Origin: JAKFDK01 sp036676195
GTDB taxonomy: Bacteria > Bacillota > Sulfobacillia > Symbiobacteriales > ZC4RG38
DNA: 64,000 bases
Direction: 5' to 3'
Assembly: GCA_036676195.1 (NCBI GenBank)
Contig: JAKFDK010000044.1
Coordinates: 15,198 to 79,197, forward strand
Shown here piece after piece: positions 48,301 through 57,171 of the stretch. Each line of letters opens with the position of its first letter. The stretch's first letter is position 1. A program made the position numbers and the translations under genes. The notes beneath the pieces are model-generated. The model did not search any database, was not told the origin of the DNA, and worked only from the letters and a program-made list of their open reading frames with translations.

Positions 48301-50679
48301 GCCGGCTGGACCACCGTCAACACGGTGACCGGGGCCAGCCCGGGCGGCTTCCGGGACGTAGACCTGACGCCCTTCATCGGGCAGACCGTCCGCCTCGGTT
48401 TCCGCCTGCAAACTGACGGGTCGGTCACCCGGCCCGGCTGGTATCTTGATGATGTACTGGTGGAGGCCGGTATGCCTGCGGCAGCGAACCAGCCGGCGTT
48501 GAAACCGGCTGCCGACAAGCGGACCATGGCCCCGCTGGCCCAGCCGGCCCAGGCTGCCGCAGGTGCGCCGTCTCTGCGGCCCACCGGGCCGCAGATTCAG
48601 CCGCAGATCAGGCCGCAGGCCGGGCCACAGCCGGCGGCAGGCGGCCCCGGCATCACCGCCCTGCCTGTGTCAGAGGCCACCGTCACCGTGCTGGAAAGCG
48701 GCATGTCCACCCGGGTGGACCCGTCCACAGCCCGGTACTCCCTCACCCACTACTCCGGTACCTTCCGGGTCCGGGCCGAAGCTTACAGCTACTACCCGAC
48801 CGAGGCCGAAGTGACCCTGGCCGATGGACAGACAACCACCAAACACTTCCAAATGCAGCCTATTCCCCGGGGCACTGTGACCGGCACCGTCACCGATGCA
48901 CACACGGGCCAGCCAGTAGCCGGGGCCCGGGTCGAACTGCTGGAAGATGCCCGGGTGGCACCGGTGCACACCGGACCCGATGGCACCTACCGGCTGACCC
49001 CGCTCGCCGGCACCTACACCCTGCGCATGTCGGCCGCGGACTACCTGCCCGCCTACGTACCTGTCACGGTGGCCGGAGGAGCCGAAATGACCGCGAATGG
49101 GACGCTCCGGCCTTTCATCGGCCTGCCGGATGAGCTGGGCTACGACGACGGCATCCCCGAAAACGCCTGGGCTTACTTTGCCGCCGGCAACGGCTGGGCC
49201 GTCCGGTTCAGCCCCGGCGGCCCGGTGAAGCTGATGGCCGCCCTGTACCGGCTGTGGGACAACTCCTGGCCGGCCTCGGATGCCACCGCCTTCACCGCCT
49301 CCGTTTACGCAGCCGACGGCCCGGGCGGCGCCCCCGGCGCCCTGTTGGCCGGCCCGGTGACTGTCGACGGTAACCGGGACGGTACCTGGACCGAGGTGGC
49401 CCTGCCCGGGCTGGTCCTGGACCAGGACTTCTATGTGGCCTATACCCAGGTGGGGGACTTCCCCGACACCGTGGGGCTGGCTGTTGACGAATCGCAGCCA
49501 CTGGACGGTCGCGGCTGGGGCCTGGTCGGTGGCTCGTGGCAGCCGCTCGATCCCAGCGAGGGTGACCGCATGATCCGGGTCCGGGTCGGCACCCTGGTGG
49601 GCGCCCCCGCCATCACCAGCCCTGCTGACGGCACGATTACCCGGGAGCCCGGCCAGATGATCAGCGGCACCGCCCGGACCGGCAGCCAGGTCACCCTGTA
49701 CCAGAACGGGACGCCCGCCGGGCAGGCAGTGGCCCAGGGCAATGCCTGGAGCATCAGTACCACCCTGACCGAAGGGGACAACGCCTTCCACGCCACCGCC
49801 ACCGTCCCCGACGGCACGACGGATCCCTCACCCACCGTCCACGTGACCCTTGATACCATTGCCCCGGAACTGGAGATCCTGGCTCCGGCCGGCAGCAGCC
49901 TGACCAACCGGGAGACCATCACGGTCACCGGCCGCGCACAGGACGCCCACCTGGCCACAGTCCACGTGGACGGCATGGCCACGCTGTTCCAGGCCGACGG
50001 GAACTTCTCCCGCCGGGTCATGCTCAACGAAGGGACGAATCTGGTCCCCGTGCGAGCAACAGACCAGGCGGGCAACGCGACGGAAATCACGCTGGAAATC
50101 CAAGCCGACTGGACCGTACCTGACCTGACCCGGCCGTTGCCCGATCAGGACCTCTCTGTGAGGCCCGGCGAGCCGGTGCTGGTGGCTGTAGACTCGGAGC
50201 CCGGGGCCACCGTCCGCTATGGGCTGATGTTGGGTCCCAACACCCCAACCACGGCCGGTGTCCCGGACGGCACCATGACCGAGGTCAGTCCCGGCCACTA
50301 TGAGGGCACCTGGACCGCCCCGGCCGGCTCGACCTTCTCCGGCGCCCAGTTCATCATTACCGCCGAAGACGCCGCCGGCAACCGTAATCAAATCACGGCG
50401 CCCGGCCGGATCTCGGTGATTGGCAACCAGGCGCCCACGGCGGAGTTCACCTACCGACGCCTGTCGAGCCGCCGGATCCAGTTCAACGGAAGAGGCTCCA
50501 CCGATCCCGATGGTCACATTGTGGAGTGGCGCTGGGACTTCGGGGACGGCACCAGCGGCAGCGGGGCCCAGGTGGTGCACCGGTATGCCCGCCCCGGCAA
50601 CTACACTGTCACCCTGGTGGTCCGTGACAACGGCGGGGCCGAATCCGAGTTCACCGCCTTCCTGACTGACGTGCGCTGA
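45352..50679 (+). CDS. Giant secreted multidomain subtilase (bacillopeptidase F-like)
   Basis: The protein has 1775 residues from an ATG eight bases after GGGAG. A signal peptide (about 1-32) is followed by a propeptide with coiled helices. The S8 domain (about 200-510) carries the Asp of ANIDTGVDGNHP, the His of DDNGHGTHTMG and the Ser of GWNGTSMATPHVAG. Two repeats with the WSHGG/WTHSG ... GWYLDDV pattern (immune inhibitor A-like jelly rolls) flank a fibronectin type III-like segment. Two carboxypeptidase-regulatory-type modules (GTVTGTVTDAHTGQPVAGA), Ig-like bacterial repeats and a C-terminal PKD domain (DFGDGTSGSG) complete it. No sortase motif or S-layer domain is visible, so it is probably released. 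It is a degradative exoenzyme. Confidence 0.92.
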   Translation: MPHLFSRDRHVRAAGVALLLALSGLTPVAAAQAQPQSSRADQRAMAVSRTTAAPAALDSAVIQQLGSGGMTRFLVRLQRQPDPVAVATRVGGALQAAGVTPLQRKEQVRLQVVRHLQDVAEQSQAGVRQALAELQKRGHVQDFRSFYVANIIAVTGDLTAARELARQAGVAAIVPNREISLTPPLHGAPQDAPPPSQWNLEQIGAPEAWALGADGTGVVVANIDTGVDGNHPALLHKWRGYHADGSPDPLFNWFDAVAGRPQPYDDNGHGTHTMGTAVGSEPDGSNQIGVAPGARWIAVKAFTAGGSGTDESLLAAGEWILAPTDADGNPHPEMAPDVVNNSWGGGSEMDDWYRDMVRSWRAAGIFPVFANGNSGPGAGTAGTPGSYPESFAVGAVDNQGRVAGFSSRGPSPYGEIKPDVAAPGVNIRSSVPGGQYEEGWNGTSMATPHVAGAAALLLSVNASLTVDDLEEILIATANRATDNQYPESPNNAYGYGVINAHQAVASIILGRGVLTGRVYTGGDDLDAPAITHVMPTMGYAGMDVELAAGVTDDVSVTGVTAYARRTGSRYYTAIPMDRVSGDYKDGLYRAAIPGSLVQLPALEYYVEAVDYGNNTTTHPANRKVPHRVPVSLGVVPGYHQDFEGDLSGWSHGGESDPWQIGAPTSGPGTVPSGRNVAATNLSGPYLPNTNAYLLMPPIDLSGGPAAVTFKQWYDLEYGFDRGEVYASTDGSTWTPLQMYTGSIADWQNVAVNLNPFAGQRTWLLFNLWTDGSVQQAGWYLDDVQVLGADQTPPGTVTGLTAELPGATDVLLQWTAAAEPDVDQYRVYRTATSGEGYELIGQSPEPGYVDPTAPLGQRAYYRVTAVDLWGNEGAPSDEVYVDMPALQPVFADDMESGPGGWTHSGAGDSWALGTPTSGPGAAYSGANLWATNLAGFYANDANARLVSPPVDLQGALSARLRFWEWRDLENSFDFGHVEVSVNDGAGWTTVNTVTGASPGGFRDVDLTPFIGQTVRLGFRLQTDGSVTRPGWYLDDVLVEAGMPAAANQPALKPAADKRTMAPLAQPAQAAAGAPSLRPTGPQIQPQIRPQAGPQPAAGGPGITALPVSEATVTVLESGMSTRVDPSTARYSLTHYSGTFRVRAEAYSYYPTEAEVTLADGQTTTKHFQMQPIPRGTVTGTVTDAHTGQPVAGARVELLEDARVAPVHTGPDGTYRLTPLAGTYTLRMSAADYLPAYVPVTVAGGAEMTANGTLRPFIGLPDELGYDDGIPENAWAYFAAGNGWAVRFSPGGPVKLMAALYRLWDNSWPASDATAFTASVYAADGPGGAPGALLAGPVTVDGNRDGTWTEVALPGLVLDQDFYVAYTQVGDFPDTVGLAVDESQPLDGRGWGLVGGSWQPLDPSEGDRMIRVRVGTLVGAPAITSPADGTITREPGQMISGTARTGSQVTLYQNGTPAGQAVAQGNAWSISTTLTEGDNAFHATATVPDGTTDPSPTVHVTLDTIAPELEILAPAGSSLTNRETITVTGRAQDAHLATVHVDGMATLFQADGNFSRRVMLNEGTNLVPVRATDQAGNATEITLEIQADWTVPDLTRPLPDQDLSVRPGEPVLVAVDSEPGATVRYGLMLGPNTPTTAGVPDGTMTEVSPGHYEGTWTAPAGSTFSGAQFIITAEDAAGNRNQITAPGRISVIGNQAPTAEFTYRRLSSRRIQFNGRGSTDPDGHIVEWRWDFGDGTSGSGAQVVHRYARPGNYTVTLVVRDNGGAESEFTAFLTDVR

Positions 50680-50694
50680 TTCCCGGCCGAAAAT

Positions 50695-50721
50695 GGGCCC
50701 AGTCCCACTGGGACTGGGCCC
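50695..50721. terminator. Terminator between convergent genes
   Basis: A perfect 13-bp inverted repeat (arm GGGCCCAGTCCCA) with a minimal loop lies 15 bases after the giant protease stop and 18 bases before the stop of the converging proline-rich gene. Confidence 0.8.
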
Positions 50722-50739
50722 CCGGCCGTTCGTTCCAGG

Positions 50740-51072
50740 TCAGCAGGTCGGCACACCGAACGGGGCAGGTACCGGCGGGGCAAAGGGGATGCCAAATGGA
50801 GAAAGTACCGGGGCAGCCGGGAAGGGGAAGGGCACGCCGCCACCGGCGGCTGGGAAGGGAAAAGTGCCCGGCACCACAAATGGCGCTGTCGGCGTCGGCA
50901 GGCGCAGGGGGGTCGGGACTGCGAAGGGTGTGACCACCGGTGCCCCCAGCGGCGCCGGGAAGGTCCCCGGGGACGGCAACCCCACGCCCACCGGCACCGG
51001 GCTGAAGGTCGGGGTGAAAAAGGGCGCCGCCGGACAGGTCAGGCCCGGGATCGGCAGTCCTCCGAAGAGCAA
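50740..51072 (-). CDS. Proline-rich small protein (110 aa)
   Basis: A near-ideal ribosome site AGGAGGTGAT lies a few bases before a TTG, giving LFGGLPIPGLTCPAAPFF and then a low-complexity run of Pro, Phe, Val, Ala and Gly with recurrent PFP, VPTP and PAP motifs, ending VPTC. It has two cysteines and no charge apart from one Arg. There is no recognised domain and no signal peptide. Composition recalls spore coat or exosporium filler proteins, which would suit a spore former, but this is a guess. It is monocistronic, facing the protease gene. Confidence 0.6.
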   Translation of the reverse strand: MLFGGLPIPGLTCPAAPFFTPTFSPVPVGVGLPSPGTFPAPLGAPVVTPFAVPTPLRLPTPTAPFVVPGTFPFPAAGGGVPFPFPAAPVLSPFGIPFAPPVPAPFGVPTC

Positions 51073-51211
51073 GGAATCACCTCCTGATGATCGGTCCCCG
51101 CTTTCAGGATATGCCCATCCGGTGACGACGCCCGCATTACGCTGACAACGCGATAAGAGCCGCCCGAGGATGGCAGCCTCAGGCGGCCTGTTACGTTGCC
51201 GCTGATCTCGC

Positions 51212-52519
51212 TCAGATCCAGCCGCGGGCGCCCATGGCATCGGCCAGCCGCTTCACGGCTACCATGTAGGCAGCCCGCCGCAGGCTCACGCCGCGCTGTT
51301 CGTACACCTTCCATACGGCGTTCCAGGCCGACACCATCATGCGCTCGAGTTTGTCGATGACTTCTTCCTCGGGCCAGTAGTAGTTCTGGATGTTTTGCAC
51401 CCATTCAAAGTACGAGACTGTGACTCCGCCGGCGTTGGCCAGGATGTCGGGCACCTGCAGCACCCCGCGCTCGGTCAGCACCCGTGCTGCCTCCGGCGTG
51501 GTCGGACCGTTGGCGGCCTCGCAAACAATCCGTGCCTGAATCCGGTCGACATTGTACAGGGTGATCTGGTTTTCCAGCGCCGCCGGTACCAGTACGTCCA
51601 CCGGCATGTAGAGCACGGCGCAGGCGTCAACGGGCGATGTGCCCGGCAGACCTACCACCGAGCCGGTGGCCCGGCTGAACTCCATGGCCTCATACACGTT
51701 GATGCCATCGGGAGCGTAGACCCCGCCCCGCACGTCGGACAGCCCGACGACCTTCACGCCCAGGTCGTACAGGAAGCGGGCCGTGTTCGAACCGACATTG
51801 CCAAACCCCTGGATGCTGGCCGTGGCACCTTGCAACGGCAAATCCAGCCGGGCCGCCGCCTCCCGGATGCAAATCACGGCGCCGCGGCCGGTGGCCTCGG
51901 CCCGGCCGGCGGATCCGCCCAGGATCATGGGCTTGCCGGTAATCAGGCCGGGGGCGTTGAAACCCCGCAGTTTGGAGTACTCGTCCATCATCCAGCCCAT
52001 GACCTGCGGGTTCGTGTTTACATCTGGCGCCGGAATATCCTTTTCCGGACCAACAAACTGGGAAATGGCACGGATATAGCCGCGGGAGAGCGCCTCCATC
52101 TCCCGCTTGCTCAACTTCCCGGGATCACAGATCACGCCGCCCTTGGCCCCGCCAAATGGCAGGCCCAGAACGCCGCACTTGACCGTCATCCACATGGAAA
52201 GGGCCTTGACCTCGTCCAGGGTGACATCCGGGTGAAATCGCACGCCACCCTTGCCGGGGCCGATCACATCGGTATGCTGGCTGCGATAACCCACAAAGGT
52301 ACGGATATCGCCATTATCCAGCCGAACCGGGATATTCACGACCAGAACCCGCTGGGGCTCCTTCAGGTATTCGTAAACAGCCTGACTGAGCCCCAGTTCC
52401 CGACACGCGTTGCCAATCAGGAGTTGGGCGATTTCAAAGGGGTTCAGGGTTTCCTGACCGGTACCCTCCACATCCATGACCCGCCTGATGCTGGACCGGG
52501 CGCTGCCCGTGTCACTCAT
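51212..52519 (-). CDS. Glutamate dehydrogenase (Glu/Leu/Phe/Val dehydrogenase family)
   Basis: The 435-residue enzyme oxidatively deaminates glutamate to 2-oxoglutarate or the reverse. Substrate-domain motifs include GGVRFHPDVTLDEVKALSMWMTVK (start of the Lys-containing pocket, residues about 90-115) and LPFGGAKGGV. PAPDVNTN carries the catalytic Asp, and the Rossmann motif is QGFGNVGSNTA. Length and the pattern EKDIPAPDVNTNPQVMGWM fit Firmicute RocG/GudB-type enzymes. The ATG at 52519 has a distant ribosome site, and an ATG 14 codons later is an alternative. It is separate from the yajC-tgt-queA block by 32 bases and may be cotranscribed. Confidence 0.93.
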   Translation of the reverse strand: MSDTGSARSSIRRVMDVEGTGQETLNPFEIAQLLIGNACRELGLSQAVYEYLKEPQRVLVVNIPVRLDNGDIRTFVGYRSQHTDVIGPGKGGVRFHPDVTLDEVKALSMWMTVKCGVLGLPFGGAKGGVICDPGKLSKREMEALSRGYIRAISQFVGPEKDIPAPDVNTNPQVMGWMMDEYSKLRGFNAPGLITGKPMILGGSAGRAEATGRGAVICIREAAARLDLPLQGATASIQGFGNVGSNTARFLYDLGVKVVGLSDVRGGVYAPDGINVYEAMEFSRATGSVVGLPGTSPVDACAVLYMPVDVLVPAALENQITLYNVDRIQARIVCEAANGPTTPEAARVLTERGVLQVPDILANAGGVTVSYFEWVQNIQNYYWPEEEVIDKLERMMVSAWNAVWKVYEQRGVSLRRAAYMVAVKRLADAMGARGWI

Positions 52520-52551
52520 CGCCGAGTGTCGCCTCGCTTCTGGGGTCGGAT

Positions 52552-52824
52552 TTATTTAGTTTCGGTCCGGAGGCTGCCGATGGCCGAGCGCTGGAAAGTC
52601 ATCCGCGCACCCCCGCCCACATCCAGGACAGCGATGCTATCGGTGATCTCCTTGATGGTCCCGTGCAGGCCGCCAATGGTTACCACCTGATCGCCCGCCT
52701 TCAGGGTGTCGAGCATTTCCTTGCGCTTTTTCTGCTGCTGCTGCTGGGGGCGGATCATGAAAAACCACAGGAAACCGAACAGCGCGATGGGAATGATCAG
52801 GTTAAAGAGTTGACCCTGGTTCAA
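52552..52824 (-). CDS. yajC: Preprotein translocase subunit YajC
   Basis: The 90-residue protein has one N-terminal membrane helix (LIIPIALFGFLWFFMI), then the hallmark RPQQQQQKKRKEM and the small basic domain with LKAGDQVVTIGGLHGTI. YajC accompanies SecDF in protein export. The TTG at 52824 is preferred because GGAGG lies nine bases upstream; the ATG at 52842 overlaps that ribosome site. The queA-tgt-yajC order is conserved in many bacteria, here with an acetyltransferase inserted. Confidence 0.92.
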   Translation of the reverse strand: MNQGQLFNLIIPIALFGFLWFFMIRPQQQQQKKRKEMLDTLKAGDQVVTIGGLHGTIKEITDSIAVLDVGGGARMTFQRSAIGSLRTETK

Positions 52825-52917
52825 TAGGTGGAACCTCCTCATTTGGCGGGCGCGCGGGCGGCGCGCCTACCGTTATTCTCTAGGATGGTTCGCTATGTGG
52901 AAAGCAATTCCTCTCGG

Positions 52918-53388
52918 TCAGATCGCGCTTTGCCAATAGTACAGCCCTTCAACCAGGCGGGCCCCCACCCGGCCGGCCACCTTGGCGGCGCCTTCGCTCT
53001 GCAGCGGCACCACCATGGAGCAGCGGGCAATACCCCGCATGAGGCCCCAGCCGCGCACCCGCTCTACCAGGGCAGTCCCTACCCCCTGCCGGCGCAACTC
53101 CGGCTGCACGTACAGGTCAGCCAGGAAGAGGAAGGACTCGTCCTCAAACAGGGGCGGGGGCTCCTGAATCAGGCCGGAGGCATAGCCCACGACCTGGCTG
53201 CCGGCCTCGGCCACACACACAAAGGTCGCCGGATGCTCCATGGTCTGGACCATCGCCTCGGTAGCCGTCTCCATAAAGTTTTCCCGCAGCTTTTGGTTCA
53301 TCAGCCCGGCCCGTTCACGCACAAATGCCTCCACCAGGGGCAGCAGCGCGTCCAGGTCCTGAATGGTTGCGCCACGATACTCTACCAA
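52918..53388 (-). CDS. GNAT family N-acetyltransferase
   Basis: The 156-residue GNAT domain has the acetyl-CoA pyrophosphate loop LRRQGVGTALVERVRGWG at about residues 105-122, preceded by the strand FLFLADLYVQPE. The TTG start follows AAAGGAG. There is no further domain, and the substrate cannot be deduced. It sits between tgt and yajC in the same direction and is probably a passenger in the operon. Confidence 0.85.
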   Translation of the reverse strand: MVEYRGATIQDLDALLPLVEAFVRERAGLMNQKLRENFMETATEAMVQTMEHPATFVCVAEAGSQVVGYASGLIQEPPPLFEDESFLFLADLYVQPELRRQGVGTALVERVRGWGLMRGIARCSMVVPLQSEGAAKVAGRVGARLVEGLYYWQSAI

Positions 53389-53420
53389 AGTAATGCCTCT
53401 CCTTTATATCTTATGTAGCT

Positions 53421-54602
53421 TTAGCGATTCTCCGGGTCGTGCGGTTCCGCCACCGGCTCCGCCGGGTGGCCCCACAGAGCATAAAAGTCTTTGCGGTAGG
53501 CAGCCAGAGTTCCTGCGCGCAGGGCGGCGCGCATTTCCTCCATCAGCCGTATCAGGAAACGCAGGTTATGGATGGTGCACAGCCGCTGGCCAAGGACCTC
53601 CTCTGCCTTCAGCAGGTGACGGATATAGGCCCGGCTGAAATGCTGGCAGGTGTAACAGTCACAGCCCTCATCGATGGGCTGCCAGTCGCGGGCATAGGTG
53701 GCATTGCGTACCACCAGCTTACCCCGGCGGGTAAACACCGTCCCGTGGCGGGCAATGCGGGTGGGCAGCACGCAGTCAAACATGTCGATCCCACGCCAGA
53801 CCCCTTCCACCAGGTCCTCCGGGGAGCCCACGCCCATCAGATAGCGGGGCCGGTCCGCCGGCAGATACGGAACGGTGACCTCCAGCATCTCGTGCATGAC
53901 CGGCTTGGGCTCTCCCACCGACAGCCCGCCAATGGCATAGCCGGGGCAGTCGTGGGCCACGGTCCGCCTGGCCGATTCGGCGCGCAGGTCGGCAAAGGTG
54001 CTGCCCTGCACGATCCCAAACAGGGCCTGCTCGTCCGGCCGCCGGTGTGCGGCCAGACACCGGCCCAGCCAGCGGGCGGTGCGCTCCAGACTGCTACGGG
54101 CGTAGTCATGTTCGCATGGGTACGGCGTACACTCGTCGAAGGCCATGATGATGTCGGCCCCCAGGGCGTTCTGCACCTCGGTGGCCAGTTCCGGGCTGAG
54201 GAATTTTTCCGACCCGTCCAGGTGGGAGCGGAATTTTACTCCGTCCTCGGTGATCTTGCGCAGGTCGGACAGGCTGAAGACCTGAAAGCCGCCGGAGTCG
54301 GTGAGCACGGCGCCGTCCCAGGCCATGAACCGGTGCAGCCCGCCGGCCGCCCGGACCAGTTCGTGTCCGGGCCGCAGAAACAGGTGGTAGGTGTTGCTCA
54401 GGATAATCCGGGCTCCCAGACCGGCCACTTCGTGGGGCGCCATGGTCTTGACCGTCGCCTGGGTACCCACCGGCATGAACACCGGTGTTTCCAGCGTGGC
54501 ATGCGGCAGGGTGAGGGTGCCCAGCCGGGCGGGACCGGCCGGGTCGGTGGTCTGAACCTGAAACCTCAGTGCGGGCAAGCTCGACTGCTCCTTTTGATTC
54601 AT
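53421..54602 (-). CDS. tgt: tRNA-guanine transglycosylase
   Basis: This 393-residue enzyme swaps guanine for preQ1 at the wobble position of queuosine tRNAs. Catalytic and binding segments are TDSGGFQVFSLSDLRKI (first Asp), GGLSVGEPK, VLPTRIARHGTVFT, and the zinc site CDCYTCQHFSRAYIRHL. YLMGVGSPEDLVEGV is also typical. It follows queA by 14 bases, so the two consecutive queuosine steps are co-expressed. Confidence 0.96.
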   Translation of the reverse strand: MNQKEQSSLPALRFQVQTTDPAGPARLGTLTLPHATLETPVFMPVGTQATVKTMAPHEVAGLGARIILSNTYHLFLRPGHELVRAAGGLHRFMAWDGAVLTDSGGFQVFSLSDLRKITEDGVKFRSHLDGSEKFLSPELATEVQNALGADIIMAFDECTPYPCEHDYARSSLERTARWLGRCLAAHRRPDEQALFGIVQGSTFADLRAESARRTVAHDCPGYAIGGLSVGEPKPVMHEMLEVTVPYLPADRPRYLMGVGSPEDLVEGVWRGIDMFDCVLPTRIARHGTVFTRRGKLVVRNATYARDWQPIDEGCDCYTCQHFSRAYIRHLLKAEEVLGQRLCTIHNLRFLIRLMEEMRAALRAGTLAAYRKDFYALWGHPAEPVAEPHDPENR

Positions 54603-54616
54603 ACGGTACGGCGGGG

Positions 54617-55642
54617 TCAGAGGATCAGCATGGCATCGCCAAAGCTGAAGAACCGGTAGCCGCGGGCCACAGCCTCGGCATAGGCGGCCAGAATCCGCTC
54701 CCGCCCGGCCAGGGCGCTGATCAGCATCAGCAGGGTCGACCTGGGCAGGTGAAAGTTGGTCACCAGGCCATCGGTCCCCCGGAAGCGGTAGCCCGGATAG
54801 ATGAAAATGTCCGTCCAGCCGCTGCCGGGCTGCACCTGCCCGTTGGCATCAGTGGCGCTCTCCAAGGTGCGCAGGGCAGTGGTCCCCACCGGGATGATCC
54901 GCCCGCCGGCAGCCCGGGTCGCATTCAGGGCCGCCGCCGTTGCCGCTGACAGCTCGTAATACTCGGCATGCATCCGGTGTTCCGTGATGCGCTCCACCTG
55001 CACCGGCCGGAAGGTGCCCAGTCCGACATGCAGGGTAACATAGGCGATCCCGACCCCGGCTGCCTGCAGATGCTCCAGCAACTGCGGCGTGAAGTGCAGC
55101 CCGGCGGTGGGGGCCGCCGCTGAGCCCCTATGCCGGGCGTATACGGTCTGGTAGCGCTCCGGGTCGGCCAGTTTAGCGGTGATATACGGCGGCAGCGGCA
55201 TTTGCCCCAGTTCGTCCAGCACCTGCTCAAACACCCCGTCATAGCGGAACTCGACGACGCGGCCGCCCGCTTCGGTAGTATCCAGCACGGTGGCTTCAAG
55301 GCGACCGTCACCGAAACGGATCACCTGCCCTGCCCGGGCCTTGCGGCCCGGCTTGACCAGGGTCTCCCAGCGGTCACGCTCCAGCCGCCGCAGCAGCAGA
55401 ACCTCGACCCGGCCGCCGGTTCCTGCCCGTTCGCCCAGCAACCGGGCGGGCAGAACCCTGGTATCGTTCAGCACCAGGGTGTCACCGGGCTGCAGGAATG
55501 CGGGCAGGTCACGGAACAACCGGTGCTCCAGCTCCGGGGTGTCCCGGCGCAGTACCAGCAGCCGGGAACTGTCCCTGGGCTCCGCCGGGGTCTGGGCAAT
55601 CAGTACCTCCGGCAGATGGTAGTCAAAATCAGTGGTGTACAC
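54617..55642 (-). CDS. queA: S-adenosylmethionine:tRNA ribosyltransferase-isomerase
   Basis: QueA (341 residues) adds the cyclopentene-forming ribosyl group from SAM to preQ1-tRNA. It opens with FDYHLPEVLIAQTPAEPRDS and contains PLPPYI, GSAAAPTAGLHFTPQLLE, and VGTTALRTLES near residue 240, all family hallmarks. The GTG start has a modest AGAGGAAGAG upstream. It precedes tgt in the leftward operon. Confidence 0.96.
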   Translation of the reverse strand: MYTTDFDYHLPEVLIAQTPAEPRDSSRLLVLRRDTPELEHRLFRDLPAFLQPGDTLVLNDTRVLPARLLGERAGTGGRVEVLLLRRLERDRWETLVKPGRKARAGQVIRFGDGRLEATVLDTTEAGGRVVEFRYDGVFEQVLDELGQMPLPPYITAKLADPERYQTVYARHRGSAAAPTAGLHFTPQLLEHLQAAGVGIAYVTLHVGLGTFRPVQVERITEHRMHAEYYELSAATAAALNATRAAGGRIIPVGTTALRTLESATDANGQVQPGSGWTDIFIYPGYRFRGTDGLVTNFHLPRSTLLMLISALAGRERILAAYAEAVARGYRFFSFGDAMLIL

Positions 55643-55719
55643 GCGCTCTGGGCTCTTCCTCTCTCCCGTTTGACCCTCCTACCATTCTGCCACAAAAAGG
55701 CCTTCACCGACCATTGGCT

Positions 55720-57171
55720 TTATGATCCGGTATAAGGCAACACGACGGTACCGGTGTAATAGTGGGTAAGGATCTCAACAAAGCTCTTGCCCTGCCTGGC
55801 CAGCGCAGCGGCACCGGTTTGGGACATACCCACGCCGTGACCGTTGCCGCCGCCCCGGAAGATAAAGGCTGCCACCGGCCCGTTGGCCACGTCCGGTAGG
55901 GCAGTCTCTACCCAGATACCGGCCCCCGGCAGCGCGGCCGGCGCCGGGCTACGCCCCCCCACCACCGCCATGGCAGTGCCCACCATCACCTGACTCTTTG
56001 CCCCCGCTGCGCCCAACACCACCACATTGCCGGCCGAAGTGATCTGCTGGATGGGCGATGTGGGGGGCACCACCGCTGCCACCTCACGTGGGTTGGAGCG
56101 CAAGCCCAGGCGAAAGCGCAACTGACTGCCTGTAATGGTTTGCTCGGCCTGGTCGCCGCGGATGCGCCAGTGACTCCAGCGGCCGCCGCTGCCCTGCTTG
56201 CCGGCCGGTTCCACCGCCACCAGGTCGCCCACGTCCTTGAAGCCATCCAGGGCGCGCAGTTCGGTTGCCAGTTCGGCCGCGGTCTTCTGCACCTCCCAGC
56301 GGTACCACTGGTTGCCGTTGTCAAAATCAGGCACCCCGCGCAGATAAGGGATGGGTGATCCGCTGGCAAACACAGCCTCGTTGTCTTCCGTATGGCCGCC
56401 GGCGCTGGAGAAAAAGAACGCTTCAATCAACTTGCCGCCGTAGGTCACCACCATACCCCGGGTGACCGCAATGGCGGCATCAGTCTGGGGGGCATGGGCC
56501 TCGACCCCACGGTAGACCTGCGACGAGGTGTCGTCGGTCAGGTCAAAGCCCTCGGCCAGCCAGGCCTTGTTACGACCCCGCTGATACAGGGCGTAGGTGC
56601 GCGCAGCCACCGCCTGGGCCTTGAGCGCCTCCGGCGGATTGGCCGGACCCAGTTCCAGGGGGACCACCCCGCGCAGATATTCTTCGGTCGGCACGCTGTT
56701 TATGACTCCCAGCTTGTCGCCGGCGACCGCCCGTACCTCCAGGTCCCCCTGGTAGCGCCGGTTCCGGAACTTCAGGTACTTGTCCGCCCCGGGCACCGGC
56801 TTCAGAGTTAGCGGGCCGGGATGAACCAGCATGGGCGGCCCGCCGGGAATCGCCGCCTGAATCTGCCGGAAAAGCGAAGCGCCCCCGGCGGGCAGCGGCG
56901 ACAGGCTGAATACCAGTGCCTGGTTGGGTGGCCACTGCATCAGCACCTTGCCGTCAGGACCCAGCACCGCCAGGCCGTTTTCACCAATAACCTCGGCGGT
57001 ATCCAGGGCACGGCCCACGCCCACCCGTACCAGTTGTCCCGCGGCGACCGGCGGGTCCACCGCCGCCACCGGCGAAGCCGGAACTACCATCCAGAGCAGC
57101 AGCAGGGCAAGGGCCACCAGAAGATGGCCCTTGCCCCGACCCATGTTACGGTTTCCGATCCGCATTGCCAC
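55720..57171 (-). CDS. SpoIID/LytB-type sporulation protein
   Basis: The 483-residue protein has an N-terminal membrane anchor (GHLLVALALLLLWMVV) and the SpoIID domain (about 130-470). Visible motifs are EEYLRGVVPLELG, LKAQAVAARTYALYQ, FFSSAGGHTEDNE and a C-terminal GHGVGMSQTGA. SpoIID is a lytic transglycosylase of the engulfment machinery; LytB-like relatives act on the cell wall. The Glu in the EEYL segment is the usual catalytic residue. The GTG start is eight bases after GGAGG and lies within the end of rsgI. Its position in the ruv-que block is typical of clostridial genomes. Confidence 0.9.
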   Translation of the reverse strand: MAMRIGNRNMGRGKGHLLVALALLLLWMVVPASPVAAVDPPVAAGQLVRVGVGRALDTAEVIGENGLAVLGPDGKVLMQWPPNQALVFSLSPLPAGGASLFRQIQAAIPGGPPMLVHPGPLTLKPVPGADKYLKFRNRRYQGDLEVRAVAGDKLGVINSVPTEEYLRGVVPLELGPANPPEALKAQAVAARTYALYQRGRNKAWLAEGFDLTDDTSSQVYRGVEAHAPQTDAAIAVTRGMVVTYGGKLIEAFFFSSAGGHTEDNEAVFASGSPIPYLRGVPDFDNGNQWYRWEVQKTAAELATELRALDGFKDVGDLVAVEPAGKQGSGGRWSHWRIRGDQAEQTITGSQLRFRLGLRSNPREVAAVVPPTSPIQQITSAGNVVVLGAAGAKSQVMVGTAMAVVGGRSPAPAALPGAGIWVETALPDVANGPVAAFIFRGGGNGHGVGMSQTGAAALARQGKSFVEILTHYYTGTVVLPYTGS

